This document shows positions 34,164 to 42,668 of a DNA stretch of 64,000 nucleotides, in pieces; position 1 is the first letter of the stretch, and every line of letters starts with the position of its first letter. A program made the position numbers and the translations under genes. Under the pieces are notes generated by a model, which saw nothing but the letters and a program-made list of their open reading frames with translations, had not been told where the DNA came from and ran no database searches. The stretch lies in NCBI RefSeq assembly GCF_001953745.1, contig NZ_LWLN01000001.1, positions 3,286,001 through 3,350,000 on the forward strand. Direction: 5' to 3'. This DNA comes from Natrinema saccharevitans (GTDB lineage: Archaea > Halobacteriota > Halobacteria > Halobacteriales > Natrialbaceae).

Positions 34164-34532
34164 TCACTCGTCCCGCTCGAGCGCGTCTCGGCGCTGTTCG
34201 TACTCCTCGTCGCTCAGGTCGCCCCGAGCGTACGCCAGCCGCAGTTCTTCGAGCGCCCGGTCGGTGTCGTCTCCGCCGGCGATCGCCCGGTAGAGGAGGT
34301 AGCCGCCGCCGACGACGGCGGCGACGAACAGGAGCTGCATCAGGACGGCGACGAGCGGCAGCCAGCCGGGTGCCGTTCCGCCGTTCCACATGCCGTGGCC
34401 CCACGTGCCGCCCATCATCGGGCCGGCTCTCATCATTCCGAACCCCATGAACGCCGTCGGTAGCACCACGAGGACGGCGATGGCGACGAGGACGATCGTG
34501 GCGAGTCGCGTGTCGGATGTGTCGGTTGCCAT
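34164..34532 (-). CDS. Membrane protein with C-terminal SHOCT domain, 122 aa
   Basis: Two membrane helices (LATIVLVAIAVLVVLPTAFM and WLPLVAVLMQLLFVAAVVGGGYLL) flank a Gly/Met-rich loop (MMRAGPMMGGTWGHGMW). The end is a SHOCT motif, ALEELRLAYARGDLSDEEYEQRR, a short helical pair found at the end of many small membrane proteins. The Met/His-rich loop could bind copper, interesting next to the copper cluster, but this is only a suggestion. Function unknown. Confidence 0.85.
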   Translation of the reverse strand: MATDTSDTRLATIVLVAIAVLVVLPTAFMGFGMMRAGPMMGGTWGHGMWNGGTAPGWLPLVAVLMQLLFVAAVVGGGYLLYRAIAGGDDTDRALEELRLAYARGDLSDEEYEQRRDALERDE

Positions 34533-34938
34533 GCAATCTCACCGGTGACGGAGCGGTCCGTCTCCAGTTGCGGATACGGGTTCGTCACTCAATGCGGTTC
34601 TCCCTTGGAATCCAATGTGTCGGTGGCGACTCACTTCGACTTTCACAGTTCTACCGCCGGCCACTGACGCGATCGAACCGCGATTCGTCGCTGTCACACT
34701 GTGGTGTTTACCGCCCGACCGGGAATTCGAAGCGGGACAGCCACGGTGGGACGGTGCCGGCAGTCCGGAAATCACTGCTCAGCGCCCCCGAAACGGGATG
34801 TTGAGTGGTGATGAACGGTCGGTACTGTACCACAACGGCGTAGTTCGGCGACCGCTTTCGACCCCGTCGTTCCGGCCGGTGGACGCCATCGGGTTTCCAA
34901 GGGAAATCGCAATAGCCGATTCTCCCGACGTCCTACAC
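34533..34938. other. Intergenic region before the metal permease
   Basis: A 406-bp gap between the divergent SHOCT-protein and permease genes. The permease frame stays open back to 34615, but this part has no family resemblance and uses unusual codons, so I treat it as non-coding. I see no repeat. GCAATAGCC near 34909 could be a weak TATA box about 28 nt before 34939. Confidence 0.45.
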
Positions 34939-36336
34939 ATGGACCCGTCACTCGTCGGGGGAACCCTCGAGTCGCTCCGGATCGGCGTCGGATTCCTCTG
35001 GACGGCGGCGTGGGCGATCATCATGGGACTGACGATCACCAGTCTCGTGCAGGTCTACGTCTCGAAAGAGCGGATGGCCCGCGTTCTCGGGGAGAGCAAC
35101 GTCTCGAGTCTCGCGACGGCGACGGCGTTCGGGGCGGCCAGCAGCGGCTGTAGTTTCGGTGCCGTCGCCATCGGAAAGGGACTGTTCGCGAAGGGCGCGC
35201 ACGTGGTCAATTTCCTCGCGTTCATGTTCGCTTCGACGAATCTCATCGTCGAACTCGGACTGATGATCCTGCTCCTGCTGGGATGGGAGTTCCTCGTCGC
35301 GGAACTGCTCGGCGGCCTCGTCCTCATCGCGGTCATGGCCGTCATCGTTCACCAGACCCTCCCGGAGACGCTGTTCGACGAGGTCCGCGCGGAACTCGAG
35401 CGCCAAGACCGTGCGGCCGGCGGGATGACGGACCCGACCTGCGGCATGGAGGGATCGGACGAACACGCGATCGTGACCGACGGCGGCGAGACGCTCCGGT
35501 TCTGTTCCGAGGGCTGTCTCGAGACCTATCGGCAGCAGACGGCAAGCAGCGGCGCGTGGAACGACGAACTCCGATCGTGGGGCGGCTGGTACAAGATCGC
35601 GAACCAGTACCGGAAGGAGTGGTCGATGATCTGGAAAGATGTCGTCGCGGGTTTTCTCGTCTCTGGCTTTGTCATCGTGTTTGTCCCCCAGTCGGTCTGG
35701 AACGCGCTGTTCCTCGAGGGCGACGGCCTGCTCGTGACCGCCGAGAACGCGGTCATGGGCGTCGCGATCGCCGTCATCAGTTTCGTCGGGAGCATGGGCA
35801 ACGTCCCGTTCGCGGTCGCCCTCTGGGGCGGTGGGGTCAGCTTCGCCGGCGTCATCGCGTTCGTCTACGCCGACCTCATCACGGTGCCGGTGTTGAACGT
35901 CTACCGGAAGTACTACGGCTGGTCCGTCATGCTGTACATCCTCGGCGTCTTCTTCGTGACGATGGCGTTTACCGGCTTTCTCATGGAGTTGCTGTTCGAC
36001 GCGCTCGGTATCGTCCCGAACCTGGCCGGCGGCGAGACGGCGACCGAGCAGCGGTACTTCGAGTTGAACTACACCTTCTATCTCAACTTCGTCGCCTTCG
36101 CCGTCTCCGGGTTCCTCCTGTTCGTGTACCGTCGCGGGCTCGGTGCCCCCGGGCAGTACCGCGACCCGGTCTGTGGGATGCGAACCGACGACGACGGCCC
36201 GAGCGCGACACACGACGGCGAGACCTACTACTTCTGTTCGACCACCTGCAAGCGGGCGTTCGAGGACGCACCGGCCGACTTCGCGGCGCACCCGCCGCGG
36301 GTTTCGGACGACGGATCGTCGCACGATCACCACTAA
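34939..36336 (+). CDS. Predicted permease (DUF318/ArsP-like) with two YHS metal-binding domains, 465 aa
   Basis: An eight-to-ten-helix permease of the family Pfam PF03773. The duplicated core motifs are GAASSGCSFGAVAIGKGLFAKG-like (shown here GCSFGAVAIGKGL) and FVGSMGNVPFAVALWGGG. In the cytosolic loop between the halves lies a YHS/TRASH module (about 165-200; Cys168, Cys189, Cys193), and a second one closes the protein (about 408-450; Cys412, Cys433, Cys437), followed by a His-rich tail (SSHDHH). It probably moves a metal or metalloid, perhaps copper given its neighbours. Relatives without YHS modules include arsenical exporters. Substrate not proven. Confidence 0.85.
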   Translation: MDPSLVGGTLESLRIGVGFLWTAAWAIIMGLTITSLVQVYVSKERMARVLGESNVSSLATATAFGAASSGCSFGAVAIGKGLFAKGAHVVNFLAFMFASTNLIVELGLMILLLLGWEFLVAELLGGLVLIAVMAVIVHQTLPETLFDEVRAELERQDRAAGGMTDPTCGMEGSDEHAIVTDGGETLRFCSEGCLETYRQQTASSGAWNDELRSWGGWYKIANQYRKEWSMIWKDVVAGFLVSGFVIVFVPQSVWNALFLEGDGLLVTAENAVMGVAIAVISFVGSMGNVPFAVALWGGGVSFAGVIAFVYADLITVPVLNVYRKYYGWSVMLYILGVFFVTMAFTGFLMELLFDALGIVPNLAGGETATEQRYFELNYTFYLNFVAFAVSGFLLFVYRRGLGAPGQYRDPVCGMRTDDDGPSATHDGETYYFCSTTCKRAFEDAPADFAAHPPRVSDDGSSHDHH

Positions 36337-36451
36337 TACCGCCGTCAGCCGCTGAAAAACAGGTCCCTTGTCGGCCTCCGGCGTCGGTACCGGACGACGG
36401 GCGGTTGCGAGCGGCCGTCGCAGTCCGGCCGCCCGCGACTCGCGTTCGAGT

Positions 36452-36649
36452 TTAGGCCGACGCGTCGTAGCCGGCCTCGCTGACCGCGCTGACGAGTGCC
36501 TGCGGGTCCGCATCCCCCTCGACGGTGGCCTGCTCGCTCTCTCGGTCGACGTCGACCGACTCGACGCCGTCGACGCCCTCGAGGGCGTCCTCGACGGTCT
36601 GTTCGCAGTGTTCACACGACATCCCTTCGACGGTGATGGTCTGACTCAT
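36452..36649 (-). CDS. CopZ-like heavy-metal-binding protein, 65 aa
   Basis: A single ferredoxin-like HMA domain with the motif GMSCEHC near the N-terminus (MSQTITVEGMSCEHCEQTV). Such proteins carry Cu(I) in the cytosol to CopA-type ATPases. The length is exactly one domain. It sits between the permease and the Lrp/TRASH regulator, divergent from the latter. Frame extension to 36745 is not supported. Confidence 0.93.
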   Translation of the reverse strand: MSQTITVEGMSCEHCEQTVEDALEGVDGVESVDVDRESEQATVEGDADPQALVSAVSEAGYDASA

Positions 36650-36717
36650 ACGAAAGTGTAGGGACGGCCCTTCTTTGTGCGTTACTGCTTTCGATGCTAG
36701 CGAGTGGACGACCACGG

Positions 36718-36732
36718 CTTTGGATCTCAAAG
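36718..36732. promoter_or_regulatory. Inverted repeat CTTTG-GATCT-CAAAG in the copper gene promoter region
   Basis: A perfect 5-bp arm palindrome 44 bp before the regulator start and upstream of the divergent CopZ-like gene. Related stretches CTTTCGATCCGAAG (37370-37383) and CTTTGGATTCC (37398-37408) precede copA, and CTTTCGATG lies near 36688. They may be sites for the Lrp/TRASH regulator. Confidence 0.4.
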
Positions 36733-36775
36733 ATATCGTCGCCACTTTCTTTGTCTGGCGGGCCGATCCGACGGT

Positions 36776-37366
36776 ATGCGCGACCTCGACGAGACCGACA
36801 TGGAAATCCTGCGGCTGCTGGGCGAGAACGCTCGCCGGCCGTTCAGCGAGATCGCCGACGAAGTCGGCCTCTCCGGGCCTGCGGTTTCCGACCGCGTCGA
36901 CCGCCTCGAGGCGGCCGGGATCATCAACCGCTTTACGATCGACGTGGACCAGTCACAGCTCCGGGCCGGGGTGCCGGTGTTCGTGCGAGTCACGGCTCCG
37001 CCGGGTGCGGTCGAGGACTGCCGGACGGCGGCCGCCGAGGCCGACGCCGTCGAACACGTGTTCGTCACTGCCGACGGCGGAGTCTGGTTCTACGCCCGCG
37101 CGCAGGTCCGACGGGTCCGCGAGTGGCTCGAGGGGCTGTTGCCCGACGCGGACGGCCTCGCGTACGACGTGACGCTCGTCGACGACGCCGAGTGGACGCC
37201 CTCGCTCGAGGGGACGGAGTTCGCCCTGACCTGCGCGGAGTGTGGCAACACCGTCGACAGCGAGGGGGAATCGAGCCGGATCGACGGCGACGTGTATCAC
37301 TTCTGCTGTTCGTCCTGTCAGGGGCGGTTCGAGGAACGCTACGACCGATTCGAAGCGGAAGCCTGA
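36776..37366 (+). CDS. Lrp/AsnC-type regulator with C-terminal TRASH metal-sensing domain, 196 aa
   Basis: Residues 1-60 form an Lrp-like helix-turn-helix (LDETDMEILRLLGENARRP; IADEVGLSGPAVSDRVDRLE). A ligand-like middle part follows. The C-terminus is a TRASH/YHS-type metal site, TCAECGNTVDSEG then YHFCCSSCQGRFEERY. In Halobacterium salinarum, a protein of this design (VNG1179C) is needed for copper-induced expression of the P1-type ATPase gene; that is established knowledge. Here the gene lies 84 bases before copA on the same strand, so the same role is likely. Confidence 0.93.
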   Translation: MRDLDETDMEILRLLGENARRPFSEIADEVGLSGPAVSDRVDRLEAAGIINRFTIDVDQSQLRAGVPVFVRVTAPPGAVEDCRTAAAEADAVEHVFVTADGGVWFYARAQVRRVREWLEGLLPDADGLAYDVTLVDDAEWTPSLEGTEFALTCAECGNTVDSEGESSRIDGDVYHFCCSSCQGRFEERYDRFEAEA

Positions 37367-37450
37367 CTTTCGATCCGAAGCTACGCCCCGCGCTGAACTT
37401 TGGATTCCGACCAGTAAAGGGAGTAAGGAGTGGTCCCCTAGAACCCATCA

Positions 37451-40045
37451 ATGAGTACCCGGACCGCACACCTGGATATCCGGGGCATGAGCTGTGCGAA
37501 CTGTTCGCAGACGATCAGCGATGCCCTGGAGTCCCGAGACGGCGTGAGCGAGACGACCGTCAACTTCGCGACCGACGACGGCACCGTCGAGTACGACCCC
37601 GAGGTGATCACGCTGGCCGAGATCTACGAGACGATCGACGAGGCCGGCTACGAGGCCGACCGCGCGCGCCGCTCGATCGGGATCACCGACATGAGCTGTG
37701 CGAACTGCGCCGAGGCTAACGAGACGGCCCTCGAGTCCGTCCCCGGCGTCGTCGACGCGGAGGTCAACTACGCGACCGACGAGGCGACCGTCGTGTACAA
37801 TCCGGCCGACGTCTCGCTCGAGGCCCTCTACGAGGCCGTCGAGTCGGCCGGCTACACGCCCGTCCGCGACGAGGGCAGCGACGACGAGTCCGATCAGGAC
37901 CGTCGCGACGCGGCCCGTCAGACGGAGATTCGCAAACAGCTCCGGCTGACCCTCTTCGGCGCGGTGCTTTCGGCCCCGTTCCTGTTCTTTCTCACCGACA
38001 AGTTCCTGCTCGGCGGGACCTACGTCCCGGAGACGGTCTTCGGGGTCTCCTTCGGCTGGGTCGAGTTCCTGCTCGCGACGCCGGTCTACGTCCTGCTGGG
38101 CCGGGAGTTCCTCGTCAACTCCTACACGGCGCTGGTGCGCAATCGCACCGCCAACATGGACGTGCTGATCGCGCTGGGCTCGTCGACGGCGTATATTTAC
38201 AGTCTCGTGGTCCTGCTGGACCTGCTGGCGGGCAACCTCTACTTCGACACCGCCGCGATGATCCTCGTGTTCATCACGCTGGGCAACTACCTCGAGGCCC
38301 GCTCGAAGGGCCAGGCCGGCGAGGCCCTGCGGAAGCTCCTCGAGATGGAGGCCGAGACGGCCACGCTGGTCGACGACGAGGGCACCGAGGAGGAGGTCCC
38401 GCTCGAGGACGTGGCGGTCGGCGACCGGATGAAGGTCCGGCCGGGCGAGAAGGTGCCGACGGACGGCGTCGTCGTGGACGGCCAGTCGGCGGTCGACGAG
38501 TCGATGGTGACCGGCGAATCGGTCCCCGTCGAGAAGGAGGAAGGCGACGAGGTGATCGGCTCGACGATCAACGAGAACGGCGTGCTGGTCGCCGAGGCGA
38601 CGAAGGTCGGCGAGGACACGGCCCTGCAGGGAATCGTCCAGACCGTCAAGGAGGCCCAGTCGCGCCAGCCGGAGATCCAGAACCTCGCGGACCGGATCTC
38701 GGCGTACTTCGTCCCCGCAGTCATCCTGAACGCGACGTTTTGGGGCCTTATCTGGTTTTCCTTCCACGAGGCGCTGGCCGGCGTCGTCGGGTCGCTGCCG
38801 CTGTGGGGGCTGGTCGGCGGCGGTCCGGCGACCCTCTCGACGTTCGAGTTCGCGATCGTCGTCTTCGCCTCCGCGGTCCTGATCGCCTGTCCCTGCGCGC
38901 TCGGGCTGGCGACGCCGGCCGCGACGATGGTCGGTTCCACGCTGGGCGCACAGAACGGCGTCCTGTTCAAGGGCGGTGACATCTTAGAGCGCGCGCGAGA
39001 CGTCGACACCGTCGTCTTCGACAAGACCGGGACGCTGACCACCGGCGAGATGACGCTGACCGACGTGGTCGCGCTCGAGGGCGAGGCGGCCGCGGCGGAC
39101 GGCGGCGAGACGGCGACCGACGGCGGGGCGGTAGTGACCCGCGAGTCGCTCGACGAGAGCGAGGTCCTCCGCTTCGCTGCCAGCGCCGAGCGCGACAGCG
39201 AACACCCGCTCGCGCAGGCCATCGTCGAGGGCGCTGCAGAGCGGGGCCTCGAGCTAGCCGATCCCGAGGACTTCGAAAACGTCCCCGGACGGGGCGTCCG
39301 GACGACCGTCGAGGGCCGCGAGGTGCTGGTCGGCAACCGGCGGCTGCTCGAGGGCGAGGGCGTCGATCCCGCGCCCGCCGCCGAGGAGATGGAACGGTTA
39401 GAGCGCGAGGGGAAGACGGCGATGTTAGTCGCGGTCGACGGCGCGGTCGCGGGCGTGGTCGCGGACGCCGACACCGTCAAGGAGAGTTCGGCCGACGCGG
39501 TCGCGGCCCTGCGCGAGCGCGGCCTCGACGTCGCCCTGATCACCGGCGACAACGAGCGGACGGCCCGGGCCGTCGCCGAACGGGTGGGGATCGACCCCGA
39601 CAACGTCCGCGCCGGCGTCCTGCCGGGGGACAAGGCCGACGCCGTCGAGGATATCCAGTCGGCGGGCCGCAAGGCGATGATGGTCGGCGACGGGGTCAAC
39701 GACGCGCCCGCGCTGGCGGTCGCCCACGTCGGCTGTGCCATCGGCTCCGGGACGGACGTGGCCATCGAGGCCGCGGACGTGACGCTGATGCGTGACGACC
39801 CGCTCGACGTGGTGAAGGCGATACGGATCTCCGAGGCCACGCTGGCGAAGATCAAGCAGAACCTCGTCTGGGCGCTGGGGTACAACACCGCGATGATCCC
39901 GCTGGCCTCGCTCGGGCTGCTCCAGCCCGTCCTCGCGGCCGGCGCGATGGCGCTGTCGTCGGTGTCGGTCCTCTCGAACAGCCTGCTGTTCCGCCGGTAC
40001 ACGCCGGATCGCGACTACGAACTGCTCGGCCGACTCCGGCGCTGA
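37451..40045 (+). CDS. copA: Copper-exporting P1B-type ATPase, 864 aa
   Basis: It pumps Cu(I) out of the cell using ATP. Two N-terminal HMA domains carry GMSCANC (Cys15, Cys18) and DMSCANC (Cys83, Cys86). Eight membrane helices follow. The transport motif CPC is in [12 protein letters not shown] (about residue 478), the TGES actuator loop in [11 protein letters not shown], the phosphorylated Asp in DKTGTLTTG (about 524), the SEHPLAQ motif binds ATP, and the hinge is [13 protein letters not shown] plus SEHP points to Cu(I)/Ag(I). It is expected to be activated by the upstream TRASH regulator and supplied by the CopZ-like protein. Confidence 0.97.
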   Translation: MSTRTAHLDIRGMSCANCSQTISDALESRDGVSETTVNFATDDGTVEYDPEVITLAEIYETIDEAGYEADRARRSIGITDMSCANCAEANETALESVPGVVDAEVNYATDEATVVYNPADVSLEALYEAVESAGYTPVRDEGSDDESDQDRRDAARQTEIRKQLRLTLFGAVLSAPFLFFLTDKFLLGGTYVPETVFGVSFGWVEFLLATPVYVLLGREFLVNSYTALVRNRTANMDVLIALGSSTAYIYSLVVLLDLLAGNLYFDTAAMILVFITLGNYLEARSKGQAGEALRKLLEMEAETATLVDDEGTEEEVPLEDVAVGDRMKVRPGEKVPTDGVVVDGQSAVDESMVTGESVPVEKEEGDEVIGSTINENGVLVAEATKVGEDTALQGIVQTVKEAQSRQPEIQNLADRISAYFVPAVILNATFWGLIWFSFHEALAGVVGSLPLWGLVGGGPATLSTFEFAIVVFASAVLIACPCALGLATPAATMVGSTLGAQNGVLFKGGDILERARDVDTVVFDKTGTLTTGEMTLTDVVALEGEAAAADGGETATDGGAVVTRESLDESEVLRFAASAERDSEHPLAQAIVEGAAERGLELADPEDFENVPGRGVRTTVEGREVLVGNRRLLEGEGVDPAPAAEEMERLEREGKTAMLVAVDGAVAGVVADADTVKESSADAVAALRERGLDVALITGDNERTARAVAERVGIDPDNVRAGVLPGDKADAVEDIQSAGRKAMMVGDGVNDAPALAVAHVGCAIGSGTDVAIEAADVTLMRDDPLDVVKAIRISEATLAKIKQNLVWALGYNTAMIPLASLGLLQPVLAAGAMALSSVSVLSNSLLFRRYTPDRDYELLGRLRR

Positions 40046-40073
40046 TCGGCGCTCGAGCGACCGTCGATCCGGT

Positions 40074-40229
40074 TTAGAAGGGGTCAGCCGGTCGTTCCTC
40101 CGAGCGCGGCACGATCGAGGGACCGTCGTCCGCCGAGTCAGTCGCCGGTTGTCCGCCCATGCCGCCGGCACAGCCGGCGACGGCCACGAGGGCCGCGACG
40201 ACTACCAGTTGGATCGTGCGTCTGTTCAC
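40074..40229 (-). CDS. Very small lipoprotein, 51 aa
   Basis: The GTG at 40229 opens MNRRTIQLVVVAALVAVAGC, a typical lipoprotein signal with lipobox VAGC; only about 31 residues follow (GGMGGQPATDSADDG, then IVPRSEERPADPF). CTTTTTACC lies about 25 nt upstream as TATA-like box. It is convergent with copA. Haloarchaeal genomes contain many such short lipoproteins with no known role. The ORF is small, so moderate confidence. Confidence 0.55.
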   Translation of the reverse strand: MNRRTIQLVVVAALVAVAGCAGGMGGQPATDSADDGPSIVPRSEERPADPF

Positions 40230-40327
40230 AGCCGGTGACGGTCAGTAATCGGTAAAAAGGGCGCGACGATTGGGACCGTTCAGGACCGTTCATCGGACTG
40301 AACTGGTCGAAATCGTCGGATCGCGTC

Positions 40328-41005
40328 CTAGGGTGCCCCCGTCCCCCCGAGCCGCTCGGCGAACAGCGCCTCGAGCAGGGCGGGCGTGACGAAGGCCTCG
40401 ACGAACGCGGCGACGACCAGCAGGAGCCAGCCGGCGAGGACGAGGAGTCCGGTCCGGTAGAGGTACCGCTTCGTGACGATCGCGTCGCGGCTGCCCCGGA
40501 GCCGTTGTCCGACCCGGTACAGCAGGCGGAAGCCGACGCCGGCGGCGATAAACAGCGCGGGCAGTTCGAAGACCCCGTGGGGGAGCAGGCCGACGATAAT
40601 GAAGCCGAGGCCGACCTCGCCGGCGATGGCGGCACCGACGTTGCCGACGATGATCCCGTTGAACACCATCGCCCAGGCGGTCAGGAGCCCGAGCGACAGC
40701 GCGCCGACGATCGAGAGCAGGAACGCCTGCGTGTTGTTCACGAGCAGGAACCGCGCCAGCTCGAGCCCGGAGAAGTCGGCGATCTCCTCGGGGAAGAGGC
40801 TCTCACCGATCAGATCGGCGATTATCTCGAGGAGGTTGTAGCCGGCCGCCAGCAGGAGGGCGCCGACGACGACGCCGACGGCGAACAGCCCGGCTGCGAA
40901 GCCGACGAACCGATCGTGTTCGTCCCAGGCGTCGGCCAGCGCCGCTCGCGGCGGGTAGCCGGCGACGAACGCCCGGAGTCCGGTTTCTCGGGGTGGGTCG
41001 TCCAT
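40328..41005 (-). CDS. SpoIIM/DUF95-family membrane protein, 225 aa
   Basis: Five or so membrane helices are visible, including FAAGLFAVGVVVGALLLAAG, QAFLLSIVGALSLGLLTAWA and GLLVLAGWLLLVVAAFVEAF. The family hallmark PHGVFELPA is present at about residue 141. In Bacillus SpoIIM acts in engulfment; archaeal members have unknown roles, perhaps in membrane organisation. ATG at 41005, divergent from mtaD with repeat E between. Confidence 0.88.
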   Translation of the reverse strand: MDDPPRETGLRAFVAGYPPRAALADAWDEHDRFVGFAAGLFAVGVVVGALLLAAGYNLLEIIADLIGESLFPEEIADFSGLELARFLLVNNTQAFLLSIVGALSLGLLTAWAMVFNGIIVGNVGAAIAGEVGLGFIIVGLLPHGVFELPALFIAAGVGFRLLYRVGQRLRGSRDAIVTKRYLYRTGLLVLAGWLLLVVAAFVEAFVTPALLEALFAERLGGTGAP

Positions 41006-41111
41006 ACCGGACGTTCCGTCACCGAACTGTTAAACCCGCCGACTGGTCCGGCCGGCGCGAGCCGCCGGTCGCTCGTGGGATCGGGGTTTGCCACCACGGG
41101 ATCGACAGTAC

Positions 41112-41191
41112 ATACGGACCGTTGTACGTCAGCTCCGGTGCAACCGCAGGGGGGCGCGGTTGCACCGGCAAATCGGTACAACAATCCGTAT
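41112..41191. repeat. Family 1 palindromic repeat, copy E
   Basis: An 80-bp element from ATACGGACCGTTGTACGTCAG to TACAACAATCCGTAT. The core CCGGTGCAACCGC/GCGGTTGCACCGG pairs perfectly over 13 bases around AGGGGG, the best-preserved core of the five copies. Unlike the others it lies in a divergent promoter region and supplies the TATA box of mtaD. Confidence 0.87.
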
Positions 41192-41193
41192 AA
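41189..41193 (+). promoter_or_regulatory. TATA box of mtaD at the end of repeat E
   Basis: TATAA formed by the last bases of repeat E (CCGTAT) and the next two bases, centred 29 nt before the ATG at 41220. If used, the repeat has become part of a working promoter. Confidence 0.55.
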
Positions 41194-41219
41194 GGCCGCC
41201 CGGCGAGAACCCACGGGCA

Positions 41220-42518
41220 ATGACGACGCTTGCGATCACCGGCGGGCGGGTCCTCCGGCCCGATCTGTCGGTGACGACCGCGGACGTACTGCTCGATGGG
41301 GACGCCGGCGAGGTTCTCGAGGTCGGTCCCGACCTCGGCGGCGCGGCCGACGAGACCCTCAACGCCGACGGATCGCTGGTCACGCCGGGATTCGTCAACG
41401 GCCACTGCCACGTCGCGATGACGCTGCTTCGTGGGTACGCCGACGACAAACCCCTCGATGCCTGGCTCCAGGAGGACATCTGGCCGGCCGAGGCCGAACT
41501 GACCGCCGAGACCGTCCGCGCGGGGACCGAACTCGGCGTCCTCGAGATGATCAAGTCCGGCGTCACCGCCTTCGCGGACATGTACTTCTTCGTGCCGACG
41601 ATCGCCGAGACGGTCGCCGACGCCGGCCTGCGCGCCCGGCTCGGTCACGGCGTGATCTCGGTGGGCAAGGACGACGAGGCGGCCCGCGAGGACGCCCGCG
41701 AGGGGCTCGCGGTCGCCGAGGAGATCGACGGGCTGGGCGACGGCCGGATCTCCTCGGCCTTCATGCCCCACTCGCTGACGACCGTCGACGGCGAGTACCT
41801 CTCGGAGTTCGTGCCGCAGGCCCGCGACCTCGACGTGCCGATCCACTACCACGCCAACGAGACCGCCGACGAGGTCGCGCCGATCGTCGACGAACACGGC
41901 GAGCGGCCCCTCGAGTACGCCGCGGAGCGGGGCATGCTCGAGTCGGAGGACTTCATCGCTCACGGCGTCCACGTCGACGATCGGGAGATCGAACTGCTGG
42001 CCGAGGCCGGGACCGGCGTGATCCACTGCCCGGCCTCGAACATGAAATTGGCCAGCGGGATGGCACCCGTCCAGCGGCTGCGCGAGGCCGGCGTCACCGT
42101 CGGCCTCGGCACCGACGGCGCGGCCTCGAACAACGACCTCTCGATGCTCGACGAGGCCCGCGACGCGGCCATGCTGGGCAAGCTCGCGGCCGACGACGCG
42201 AGCGCGGTGCCCGCCGAGGCGGTCGTCGAGATGGCGACACACGGTAGCGCCGACGCGGTCGGCCTCGAGTCGGGCCGGCTCGAGGCGGGCGCACCGGCCG
42301 ACCTGGCCGTCATCGACCTCGAGACCCCGCACCTGACGCCGCGCCACGACCTCGTGAGCCACCTCGCGTACGCGGCCGCGGCGGCCGACGTGCGCCACAC
42401 CGTCTGTGACGGCCGGGTCCTCATGCGCGACCGCGAGGTCCAGACTCTCGACGAGGCGACGGTCCGGGACCGAGCGAGCGAGGCCGCCGAGTCGCTGGTG
42501 GCTCGTGCCGGCGAGTGA
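41220..42518 (+). CDS. mtaD: 5-methylthioadenosine/S-adenosylhomocysteine deaminase, 432 aa
   Basis: An amidohydrolase that deaminates adenosine analogues made from SAM, helping to recycle their adenine moiety. Metal ligands are the His pair in NGHCHVAMTLLRGYADD, a His in IHYHANET, a His in IAHGVHVDD and the Asp in GLGTDGAASNNDLSM. The MtaD/SsnA group is supported by ahcY, its metabolic neighbour, 1.2 kb downstream. Related enzymes act on other purine compounds, so the exact substrate is inferred. The ATG at 41220 is fixed by a TATA box at the end of repeat E. Confidence 0.9.
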   Translation: MTTLAITGGRVLRPDLSVTTADVLLDGDAGEVLEVGPDLGGAADETLNADGSLVTPGFVNGHCHVAMTLLRGYADDKPLDAWLQEDIWPAEAELTAETVRAGTELGVLEMIKSGVTAFADMYFFVPTIAETVADAGLRARLGHGVISVGKDDEAAREDAREGLAVAEEIDGLGDGRISSAFMPHSLTTVDGEYLSEFVPQARDLDVPIHYHANETADEVAPIVDEHGERPLEYAAERGMLESEDFIAHGVHVDDREIELLAEAGTGVIHCPASNMKLASGMAPVQRLREAGVTVGLGTDGAASNNDLSMLDEARDAAMLGKLAADDASAVPAEAVVEMATHGSADAVGLESGRLEAGAPADLAVIDLETPHLTPRHDLVSHLAYAAAAADVRHTVCDGRVLMRDREVQTLDEATVRDRASEAAESLVARAGE

Positions 42519-42550
42519 GCCGGGGCGACCGCCTGTCGGTCCGACTCGAG

Positions 42551-42579
42551 ATAAACGCTCAAAACGGTCTATAAACGCT
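42551..42579. repeat. Direct repeat ATAAACGCT, two copies 20 bp apart
   Basis: ATAAACGCT at 42551-42559 and 42571-42579, i.e. two helical turns apart, 55-85 bp before the likely TATA box (TTTATGTAA, about 42635) of the GPPSHAG gene and just after mtaD. It could bind an activator. Confidence 0.35.
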
Positions 42580-42668
42580 TAGGGGGATTCTGGTTCGGTT
42601 TTGATCCGAAGCAAACGCCGAGAACTGCCGGCCGGGTTTATGTAACGGACCGGGAAAGTCCGGAGCGG

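Noticed and set aside
36083-36336. Possible separate YHS protein at the end of the permease
   Set aside because: It is in frame with the permease and has no start or promoter of its own; it is the permease's C-terminal module.
4659-41191. Family 1 repeats as riboswitches
   Set aside because: They lie mostly after stop codons rather than in 5' leaders, and leaderless starts leave no room for a riboswitch.
40505-42247. 580-codon plus-strand frame over the SpoIIM-like and mtaD genes
   Set aside because: It crosses two real genes and a repeat; the translation is Arg-rich and without domain.
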